From Bacteroidia bacterium (GTDB lineage: Bacteria > Bacteroidota > Bacteroidia > Bacteroidales > GCA-2748055), in NCBI GenBank assembly GCA_004525825.1, contig SPBY01000022.1:1-14630 (forward strand): a stretch of DNA of 14,630 nucleotides, read 5' to 3'. The notes below the pieces were generated by a model that made no database searches, was not told the DNA's origin, and worked only from the letters and a program-made list of their open reading frames with translations. Position numbers and translations under genes: made by a program. This document shows positions 1 to 6,255 of this stretch, piece after piece. Numbering within the stretch: position 1 is the first letter of the stretch; each line of letters starts with the position of its first letter.

Positions 1-632
1 GCTATGAGGGAAGATGCCAGAATGAAACTCATAATGGCATAGGACATGTGATGGTTTAAAAGGAAACCAATGCCGAAGAAAAGGGAAGTGATTATGCCAA
101 CACCCGATGCCAGGCCATCGATTCCATCAATCAGGTTAAAGCTGTTAATCAATGCCAGAAAAAGAATAAATGTCAACGGAAGGCTAATGGCGTAAGACAA
201 CTCTTCAATACCAAAAAGGCCATGGAGGGAGGAAAGATGAAAATCGCCCGGCACCAGTATAAACATTATGGCGATGAATTGTCCAACAAACTTTTTATAG
301 GCAACCATGGGATGAAGGTCGTCTTTCAATCCCCAGAAAAAGAGGATAAGCATTCCAGCAATCACATATTTAAGTTCATGAGCAGTAGGAATGCCAGTAA
401 ATAATACCGAGGATATTATAACTCCCGCAAAAATGGCCACCCCCCCAAGGTTGGGAGTCGGATCGGTATGCGATGTCCGGCCATTGGGATGAGCCATCAG
501 GCCTTTCACTTTGGATACCCTGACAATGGAGGGGATTGCGATAGCTGTGGTCAGAAAAGTAAATAGTACGGATACTCCAATCAATACATAGGCTGGGACA
601 AAAACTTCGAAAATATCGCTATTAAAAATCAT
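1..632 (-). CDS. Undecaprenyl-phosphate sugar-1-phosphate transferase, WecA/TagO/MraY family (C-terminus cut by window edge)
   Basis: A minus-strand frame reads from an ATG at 632 to the left edge without a stop, giving 210 residues. Visible family motifs are a cytoplasmic segment ending in LGGVAIF (about 62-68), the metal-binding GLKDD (101-105) and the hallmark NSFNLIDGIDGLASG (163-177). Hydrophobic segments lie at about 14-34, 64-80, 88-101, 115-128, 150-162 and 176-193. Members of this family (PF00953) transfer a sugar-1-phosphate from a UDP-sugar to undecaprenyl phosphate at the inner membrane, the first step in making O-antigen, teichoic acid or exopolysaccharide. The HPNGRTSH loop and the GIDGLASG motif fit the WecA/TagO branch better than MraY, but the sugar cannot be told. 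The start is followed at once by a hydrophobic N-terminus and has no clear Shine-Dalgarno site. The upstream neighbour on the same strand is 281 bases away, so this gene probably has its own promoter. Confidence 0.9.
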   Translation of the reverse strand, partial: MIFNSDIFEVFVPAYVLIGVSVLFTFLTTAIAIPSIVRVSKVKGLMAHPNGRTSHTDPTPNLGGVAIFAGVIISSVLFTGIPTAHELKYVIAGMLILFFWGLKDDLHPMVAYKKFVGQFIAIMFILVPGDFHLSSLHGLFGIEELSYAISLPLTFILFLALINSFNLIDGIDGLASGVGIITSLFFGIGFLLNHHMSYAIMSFILASSLI

Positions 633-913
633 TTTCCACTCACTTCACTGCTGTATTATTAAACTTTGATATTCAGGCAGATAGTGTTTCGATATACAGG
701 CTGCTTGAATTCCTTGATGGCTCCCCAAAAATAGTTTATACGAAACAATTGCCATAATGTTTTTACTAACAGCCAAAACATAGTGTGTTTAGCTGCCCCA
801 TTGAGCTCTGATGAAAGAACACCTCAGATGAAGGGATTATTGTATCCTCTGGAATATTATTTCCACAATGCTTCACACGGTGGAACTAAATGGAATAGCA
901 GGCTCCTGAATCC
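633..913. other. Intergenic spacer with an imperfect inverted repeat
   Basis: This 281-base spacer separates the cytochrome stop from the transferase start, both genes being on the minus strand. No coding frame of quality was found. An inverted repeat with 7-base arms ATGTTTT (757-763) and AAAACAT (775-781) is present but has no GC-rich stem or following T-run, so it does not look like an intrinsic terminator. I saw no convincing -33/-7 promoter here, although the transferase presumably needs one. Confidence 0.4.
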
Positions 914-2413
914 CTAATAAAGATTGCGGTGGCAATCGGTGCAGGCCATCTCTTTCCAGGCTTCCCCGATATCCACCGGGTGCCTGAATTCCAGGGAATT
1001 GTCAACCGAGGTGGTTTCGAGGTTTTCCATGGTCCCCTGGGCTAGTATGGTGTGACATAAATTGCAGTCCCTCGAGATCACTTTTCCGTCCTCGCTTTCG
1101 TGTTGCCCGTTGTGGCACCTGAAGCAGCCGTTGAATTCACTATGCCCGATATGTATCGGATAGGCATCCCAGTTGGCTTTCATAAAGGGAAAGAAGTGCT
1201 TGAAATATCCTTCCAACAGACCTTCGGTGGCCTGTTCGATCATGGACCCTCTCTCTTCTGCAATTTCAGGATAGTTATCCTGGTAATACTCCTTAACTGT
1301 TTCCCGGATGAACATGGCGCCCGAGTCGCGATCACTAAAGGGATGATTAAATATCTGCATGGCCAGCATCTTTATTTCAGGGAGGTCGGAAGGGATGGTT
1401 CCGGCTGCGATCAGTTCATCCGTAAACTCCTGGGGGGGAAGGAACTGGTGGGAAGGCCTGTTGTGGCAATCGAGGCAGTCCATCTCACGCATCTCCAGGG
1501 TATCTATAGCATCCTCTTCCAGGGTATCATAGATGTCGTTGTACACAATGGTATCGCCCGAAGCCTTGTTGATAAAGCGCACCCAGGGGATGAATTCTCT
1601 TTTTTCAGTGGAGGCTATGTAGTCGATATGCACATCCGGATTAATGTGCCAGTGGACGCCTTCCATCAGACCAAACGCATTGTGCTCAGATCCAATCTTC
1701 ATCTTCAGCTGGATGTTCCACTGTGTATTGGCAGAATCGGCCAGGAAATTTTTCATGTTTTTCAAGCGGTAGGAATAGAACTTCTCCGGCCAGTGGCATT
1801 TTTCACAGGTCTCGCGGGCAGGCCTCAGGTTTCGGATGGGGGTTTCGATGGGTGTGGGGTACTTTTTTAGCAGTACAGAGTAGACCTGGTAGAGTCCCGA
1901 CAGCTTGCTGTTAACATACCATCCGGCCCCATCGCCCACATGACACTCCACGCAGGTCACCCGGGAATGTGCCGATTCCTGGTACGCAACGTATTCAGGT
2001 TCCATCACATTGTGGCAGAGTGTCCCGCAAAATTCATTTGACTCCGTATAATGAAATGCCTGGTAACTTCCAATGCCTGTCAAAACCAGGAATAGAATGG
2101 TGGCAATGATAAAGATGGCAATGGCGTTCCACTGCCTCGAATCTCTCAGATCAATCACAATCCAGGCTTTGGTGCCTTCTTCTCCCTCTCGCCTAATTCT
2201 CTTGGCCCTTCTTGAAATTCCAATGGGAATCAGGATAAGTCCGATGATCAGAAATATGGGCAGCACAATGTAGATGATGACCCCTGAATAGGCACCTCCT
2301 CCTTCAAAAAGCCAGCTGGTGGCCAGAAAGAATACAAAAATAAGAGCACTTACACTGGAAATGATGCTCCCCAGCAAAGAGAGCGGATTGTAATACGTTT
2401 TAGGGAGTTTCAT
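914..2413 (-). CDS. Membrane-anchored heptaheme cytochrome c, NapC/NirT type
   Basis: The 499-residue protein starts at ATG 2413. Three hydrophobic helices (about 12-36, 43-66, 97-119) precede a large domain exported across the membrane. Seven heme-attachment sites are visible: an unusual CX3CH at 129-134 followed by N-V-M, then CX2CH at 154-158, 203-207, 313-317, 430-434, 450-454 and 491-495. The first helix-proximal heme with a nearby Met and the following CVECH are typical of the NapC/NirT/NrfH quinol-oxidising family (PF03264). Those enzymes pass electrons from menaquinol to a periplasmic partner. The protein is longer and carries more hemes than classical four-heme NapC or NrfH, and the last three hemes form a compact C-terminal group. 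No terminal reductase gene adjoins it, so the acceptor is unknown. Upstream, TATCTTTC (2466-2459) with TTG 21 bases before it is a weak match to a Bacteroidota promoter. Confidence 0.88.
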   Translation of the reverse strand: MKLPKTYYNPLSLLGSIISSVSALIFVFFLATSWLFEGGGAYSGVIIYIVLPIFLIIGLILIPIGISRRAKRIRREGEEGTKAWIVIDLRDSRQWNAIAIFIIATILFLVLTGIGSYQAFHYTESNEFCGTLCHNVMEPEYVAYQESAHSRVTCVECHVGDGAGWYVNSKLSGLYQVYSVLLKKYPTPIETPIRNLRPARETCEKCHWPEKFYSYRLKNMKNFLADSANTQWNIQLKMKIGSEHNAFGLMEGVHWHINPDVHIDYIASTEKREFIPWVRFINKASGDTIVYNDIYDTLEEDAIDTLEMREMDCLDCHNRPSHQFLPPQEFTDELIAAGTIPSDLPEIKMLAMQIFNHPFSDRDSGAMFIRETVKEYYQDNYPEIAEERGSMIEQATEGLLEGYFKHFFPFMKANWDAYPIHIGHSEFNGCFRCHNGQHESEDGKVISRDCNLCHTILAQGTMENLETTSVDNSLEFRHPVDIGEAWKEMACTDCHRNLY

Positions 2414-2631
2414 AGGATAGTCTGATTATTACAACATAGTATCTCTAAACTTTGGGTTGAAAGATAGAGCATAATTACGGAAAATTTCAATTCTGTTTGT
2501 CCTCATGCATGCCTAATTTGAGACGATAATAGCATTATAGAATGAATAAAAATACCGGGAGGTTCTTAGAACAGGTAATAATTTTATATTTTGGCATCCT
2601 CAAATTGAGTTCTTCCACCAAATAGGACACC

Positions 2632-3069
2632 ATGAAAGTCAATGTGTTTAGATATTTGTTGATGAGACCCTTATTTTATGCAATGATTGGAACAGTTGTA
2701 AGTGCGGCTGTGATGACGTCTTGTAAGAGCCCTGAAGCTCCGGTGCAAAAGAATCAGGTGGAGAGGTTGGCAAGCAGTATCAATTTCAAGTGCCCCTTTA
2801 TGGTGGACGAGGATACCCGGATGGATAGCGTGCAAATTTTGCCTGATAGCACATTTCAGTACAACTACACACTGGTTAATCAGGATAAAGATAAATTAGA
2901 CATTCGGGGCCTGACCAATTATATCGGACCCCGACTTCAGCATGATGCAACGAATAGTTCTTCTATGAAGGTGCATCGGGATCATCGCCTTAGGTTGGTT
3001 TTTCAATACCGCGACAGGAACGGCGAGGTGGTCATGAAGATCGTCCTCGAGCCTGAAGATTATTTATAG
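2632..3069 (+). CDS. Small lipoprotein of unknown function
   Basis: A 145-residue protein. Its hydrophobic N-terminus ends in MTSC, giving a probable lipidated Cys31, so it should be a periplasmic membrane lipoprotein. The mature part is hydrophilic with alternating beta-type patterns. A block around residues 52-66 has F-K-C-P-F followed by V-D-E-D-T-R and D-S-V, and residues 75-82 read FQYNYTLV. I have seen this arrangement (Cys-Pro, then VDxxTR, then a YxYTL strand) in small uncharacterised secreted proteins, but I cannot name a family with confidence. The single Cys in the mature domain (about residue 55) cannot form an intramolecular disulfide if Cys31 is lipidated. It is a stand-alone gene: its upstream neighbour is divergent and its downstream neighbour is convergent. 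The ATG at 2632 is the only start that keeps the signal peptide. Confidence 0.75.
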   Translation: MKVNVFRYLLMRPLFYAMIGTVVSAAVMTSCKSPEAPVQKNQVERLASSINFKCPFMVDEDTRMDSVQILPDSTFQYNYTLVNQDKDKLDIRGLTNYIGPRLQHDATNSSSMKVHRDHRLRLVFQYRDRNGEVVMKIVLEPEDYL

Positions 3070-3132
3070 CAGCCCGGAGGACCTACAGCATTGACATTCT
3101 TTTCTGTATGCCCTATTTTTAAGTAAGAAAAC

Positions 3133-4365
3133 TTATTTCACCCGGTAAGCCATCAGGGCATCTCCCTGCCTGATGTACATGATTCCATTGGCCAGTACAG
3201 GGTGCGAAAAGTGGTGTCCGGTGCCTCCGCGAACTTTGAATTCCCCTCCGATTTCCATCTCACCCTGGTGGTAGTTGACCAGGTTGGTGGTACCGTTGTT
3301 GCCGTAGATGATGAATTTGTTATCGGCAAAAATGATGCTCCCGGTGGCCACTTTTAGTGTATCAGCCACCACTCCGCTTTCCGGATCAAGGGATACCAGC
3401 TTATTCCCCTGCACGGTGGTAAACAGGGATCCATCCACAGAAACCAGTCCCCCGAAATTGTTTTTGATTTCCTGGTTTCGCCACAGCTCTTTGATCTCTT
3501 TCCCGTCGGCTGACAATTCAAGTTTGAAGGCTCCTTGTCCGGGAAGGTCATTGCCCACGAAATAGATGTAGCCATCAGAATATACCAGAGTATTACAGTG
3601 TTCCCCGTCATACTCATACCCCTCCAGTTTATAGGATGCCATCAAAGTGCCATTGTTTCGGTCCAGTGCTATGAGATTGTGCCGGGAGGTATGGAGAAGC
3701 ATGGGCTGTCCGGATCGCTCTATAAGAACCGGGGAACCATAGGCAAAGGTATCGCGCAGTACAGACTGCGTCCATGCAATTTTGCCCGTGAATCTGTCCA
3801 GGGCAGCCACATTGGTACTTGGACCACCCGGGTAACAGTAGACATGCTTGTCATCGACCCCTACCGATTCCGAATATCCGAATTCGCCCAATTCACCTTC
3901 CAGGTTATCCAGGATACTTAAAGCCCAAAGCTCTTCGCCACTGGAAATTTTGAAACAGCCGATGTGACCTGTTCCGGATGAGGCATATACCTGCTTGCCC
4001 AAAACGGTGGGAGTGGAACGGGCACCGGGATAGGTGCTTGAAAAGCCTTCTCCAAGGAACTCCTTTCCGTTGGCCGACTTCCAGAGCAGCTTTCCCTCCA
4101 GGTCCAGGGCAAAGAGGTAGGAGTTTCCTTCCACCTCACCGTTGATAAATATTTTATCATTCGAAACCGCTGGGGCTGCATAACCCCTGCCAAGCCCTTC
4201 AAATTTCCAGATAAGTTCCGGGCCCTCTTCGGGCCAGCTATCGAGAAGGTCGCTTTCCTGAAAAATTCCATCCCGGTGGGTGCCGCGCCACTGGTATACT
4301 TCCTGTTTGCATCCCTGGAGCAGGCCGCCAGCCAGAAGAAGAATGGCTATGATAGTTCTGTTCAT
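3133..4365 (-). CDS. PQQ-type beta-propeller lipoprotein (BamB-like fold)
   Basis: A 410-residue protein with a type II signal peptide (LLLAGGLLQGC, lipidated Cys19). The mature N-terminus carries WRGTHRDGIF (26-35), a motif typical of PQQ-like beta-propeller proteins of Planctomycetes and Bacteroidota. Propeller blades recur as ALDLEGKLLW (86-95), KISSGEELW (139-147), ALDRFTGKIAW (188-198), ALDRNNGTL (233-241), SLDPESGV (325-332) and the closing DALMAYRV (402-409). The fold is a PQQ-repeat or BamB-like eight-blade propeller (PF13360 type). It may act as a scaffold or as a dehydrogenase relative. I see no helical PQQ alcohol-dehydrogenase signature such as vicinal cysteines, so binding of real PQQ is not supported. 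It diverges from the sugar permease with 84 bases between starts, so the two may share control. The convergent partner downstream is the small lipoprotein at 2632. Confidence 0.85.
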   Translation of the reverse strand: MNRTIIAILLLAGGLLQGCKQEVYQWRGTHRDGIFQESDLLDSWPEEGPELIWKFEGLGRGYAAPAVSNDKIFINGEVEGNSYLFALDLEGKLLWKSANGKEFLGEGFSSTYPGARSTPTVLGKQVYASSGTGHIGCFKISSGEELWALSILDNLEGELGEFGYSESVGVDDKHVYCYPGGPSTNVAALDRFTGKIAWTQSVLRDTFAYGSPVLIERSGQPMLLHTSRHNLIALDRNNGTLMASYKLEGYEYDGEHCNTLVYSDGYIYFVGNDLPGQGAFKLELSADGKEIKELWRNQEIKNNFGGLVSVDGSLFTTVQGNKLVSLDPESGVVADTLKVATGSIIFADNKFIIYGNNGTTNLVNYHQGEMEIGGEFKVRGGTGHHFSHPVLANGIMYIRQGDALMAYRVK

Positions 4366-4418
4366 GGTTACTCAGCTGTGGTTTCGGAACAATTTAACAA
4401 CTTTTCTTCTAAAAATCC

Positions 4419-4426
4419 TACATTTG
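4419..4426 (+). promoter_or_regulatory. Candidate -7 box of a Bacteroidota housekeeping promoter for the sugar permease
   Basis: TACATTTG matches the TAnnTTTG -7 consensus of the Bacteroidota primary sigma factor at every fixed position. It lies 23 bases before the ATG at 4450. A -33 element is only weakly present (TTTA at 4393-4396, spacer 22). The box sits upstream of ATG 4450 and downstream of the alternative GTG at 4276, which supports 4450 as the translation start. Confidence 0.4.
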
Positions 4427-4449
4427 AATTCCATCACTATCTATCTCTC

Positions 4450-5607
4450 ATGACTAAAAACAAGGCTTTTAAATCCACCTCCGTATTTCTGGCTTTCCTG
4501 GTAATGGGCTTCGGAGATGTATCCGGACCCCTCACCAGTCAGCTGCAGAACGATTTCAGTCTGAGTAATTTTGAAGCCGGACTGGTGACCTTCATGGCCT
4601 TTATTATGTTCGGGCTGCTTTCAGTTCCCATGGGCTTGTACCAGGACAGGAAAGGCAGAAAGTTCTTGCTCCAGCTGGGTTTGCTGGCTGCCCTGATTGG
4701 AATGATCCTGCCCATGATCGGAAATTATGAATCTTTCATCCTCATTCTGGGAGGGCTCCTCTTTATGGGTACCGGAGCTACCATGTTGCAGGTGGCGGGG
4801 AACCCGATCATGAGGGACGTTTCTCCGGAAGGAAAGTACTCCAGGAACCTCTCATTCGGACAATTTGTGAAAGCCATTGGTTCTCTTTCGGGATCGCTGA
4901 TCCCCATTTTGGCTGCCCGTTACTGGGGACTTGACTGGAAACTGTTGTTCCCCATTTATGGATCTGTGATTCTCCTGGTAGTGGTCATTCTGCTGGTGAC
5001 AAAGATTGAGGAACACGCCGTAAAGGAGAAACCTGCCACGCTGAAATCCTGCCTGGGACTGCTAAAGAATCCTTTTGTTTTATTGATGGTCATTGGAATT
5101 TTTCTCTATGTGGGTTCGGAAGTAAGCATGAGTGCCAAACTTCCCAATTACCTGGAGGCGAAATTTGGTTTTGATATCAAGGAGAAAGGTTTGTTTGGAA
5201 CCCTCTTCTTTTTCATTTCATTGATGACCGGGCGATTTCTGGGGGGAGTGATACTCAATTGGCTTTCCCCCAAGAAGTTCCTGATCTCCACCTCCATTTT
5301 GGCCATCCTTGGTATTGCCGGCTTATTCTTTGCACCCGGACAAATTGCTGCCTTTGTCTTTATTTTCATTGTCGGACTTGGTTTTGCCAATATATTCCCA
5401 CTGATATTCTCCATCACGGTGGATGCACTTCCCGAAAGAAGCAACGAAATTTCCGGTTTGATGGTCACTGCTATCATAGGAGGTGCCATGGTTCCTATTC
5501 TCTTCGGCGGAGTGGCCGATCTGTTTGGACTAATGGCTGGTTTTGTGGTTCCCGGATTGTGTATGATCTATATCCTTGCAATCGCTTTCCGCAGATCACC
5601 GGTCTAA
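4450..5607 (+). CDS. Sugar MFS permease, FucP-like (FHS family)
   Basis: The 385-residue integral membrane protein is read from ATG 4450. A longer frame from GTG 4276 would overlap the divergent lipoprotein gene and adds a poorly hydrophobic extension, so it is rejected. About twelve hydrophobic helices are visible in two halves. Family marks are the loop 2-3 motif DRKGRK (66-71), QVAGNP (114-119), GLGFANIFPLIFS (309-321) and the helix SGLMVTAIIGGAMVP (335-349). The QVAxNP and IFP motifs are typical of the fucose:H+ symporter family, which imports fucose, glucose/galactose or related monosaccharides with protons across the inner membrane. The substrate cannot be read from the sequence. L-fucose is an attractive guess because a fucosidase lies 6 kb away, but this is only inference. 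A short leader and a possible -7 box precede the start. Confidence 0.87.
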   Translation: MTKNKAFKSTSVFLAFLVMGFGDVSGPLTSQLQNDFSLSNFEAGLVTFMAFIMFGLLSVPMGLYQDRKGRKFLLQLGLLAALIGMILPMIGNYESFILILGGLLFMGTGATMLQVAGNPIMRDVSPEGKYSRNLSFGQFVKAIGSLSGSLIPILAARYWGLDWKLLFPIYGSVILLVVVILLVTKIEEHAVKEKPATLKSCLGLLKNPFVLLMVIGIFLYVGSEVSMSAKLPNYLEAKFGFDIKEKGLFGTLFFFISLMTGRFLGGVILNWLSPKKFLISTSILAILGIAGLFFAPGQIAAFVFIFIVGLGFANIFPLIFSITVDALPERSNEISGLMVTAIIGGAMVPILFGGVADLFGLMAGFVVPGLCMIYILAIAFRRSPV

Positions 5608-5675
5608 GTCAATGAACATATAAGAGGGTAACTTTTTTCATGCGCAACTCGTATTATTAACCTAAACTTAAAGCC

Positions 5676-6188
5676 ATGAGAAAATTATTTGTAAACCCCG
5701 TCATTCTATTGACCATAATTGCTTCCCTGTTATTTGTCAGCTCCTGTAAGACCGAAGGAGAAATCAACGAAGCTGATTTGATCGGCATCTGGAACATAGG
5801 AGATTCCTCAGTAGATATTAAAGTAGGACCCCTCAGTCTTACGCAGTTTCTGAAGGTCACCATGATGCTTCCGGACGAGGCAGCGCAGGCCATTGTGGAT
5901 CAACTTACTGCCGAATTTGCCGATATTGGGGGTGGCACCATCACTTTCAATGAGGATTATTCTTACGCGATGCTCAAAGGAGACCTGGGAGAGGAAGGAA
6001 GCTGGGAACTGGAAGGAGACAAGCTGCACCTGACCATTACCGGCGAAACTCCCGGCGATCCCTTAACTCTACGGAACTTGAGCAGTAGCGCTGCGCTTGT
6101 TGCATGGGAAGAGGAGCATGTAGTGAATATCAATGATTTGCCTGAATTTACTGCCACCATCATCTTTGAGCTCAATCTTTCGAAGTAG
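5676..6188 (+). CDS. Lipocalin-like lipoprotein of unknown function
   Basis: A 170-residue protein whose N-terminal hydrophobic stretch ends in LFVSSC, giving lipidated Cys24. An acidic tail after the Cys (KTEGE) could be a surface-export signal of the kind known in Bacteroidota, but this is uncertain. The mature domain opens with LIGIWNIG, a Leu-Ile-Gly-x-Trp start typical of lipocalin-like and META-like small beta-barrels. It then alternates strands such as GTITFNEDYSYAM and GSWELEGDKLHLTI. I cannot assign a ligand. It follows the sugar permease by 68 bases on the same strand and ends at a good terminator, so it may be co-transcribed with the permease or have its own promoter. A partial -7 match (TAACTTTT, 5629-5636) has no -33 partner. 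Confidence 0.75.
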   Translation: MRKLFVNPVILLTIIASLLFVSSCKTEGEINEADLIGIWNIGDSSVDIKVGPLSLTQFLKVTMMLPDEAAQAIVDQLTAEFADIGGGTITFNEDYSYAMLKGDLGEEGSWELEGDKLHLTITGETPGDPLTLRNLSSSAALVAWEEEHVVNINDLPEFTATIIFELNLSK

Positions 6189-6221
6189 TAGGCGGCCTAT
6201 CCAATTTTAAGGCATTTTTGA

Positions 6222-6255
6222 AGAACCTCGGAAATTTTCCGGGGTTTCTTTTTTT
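6222..6255 (+). terminator. Intrinsic terminator after the lipocalin-like lipoprotein
   Basis: A hairpin pairs AACCTCGGAA (6224-6233) with TTCCGGGGTT (6237-6246). All pairs are canonical except one T-G, with a tiny AT loop. A T-rich tract (TTTCTTTTTTT) runs to 6255. It works in the plus direction and lies between convergent genes. Its T-tract overlaps the stop codon of the permease on the other strand (6254-6256). Confidence 0.8.

Noticed and set aside
222..404. 60-residue plus-strand frame near the left edge
   Set aside because: Antisense to the WecA-like transferase, whose motifs are unmistakable.
740..763. TGGCA followed by TTCGT on the minus strand as a second sigma-54 site before the transferase
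   Set aside because: The -12 block is poor (GT for GC), there are no palindromes upstream, and it lies over 100 bases from the start codon.
1100..1870. 256-residue plus-strand frame opposite the cytochrome gene
   Set aside because: Lies wholly antisense to a cytochrome with seven heme motifs. Its own translation shows no domain, signal peptide or family pattern.
2585..2593. TATATTTTG as a -7 box for the lipoprotein at 2632
   Set aside because: Spacing inside the motif is one base off the TAnnTTTG consensus and no -33 element is visible.
3116..3140. Possible terminator between the convergent genes at 3069 and 3133
   Set aside because: TAAGT/ACTTA arms of only five AT-rich pairs with no solid stem. 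Not enough to call.
4276..4449. Upstream GTG start for the sugar permease
   Set aside because: Would overlap the divergent propeller gene by 90 bases and add a segment with no transporter character. ATG 4450 opens directly on the conserved region and follows a -7 box.
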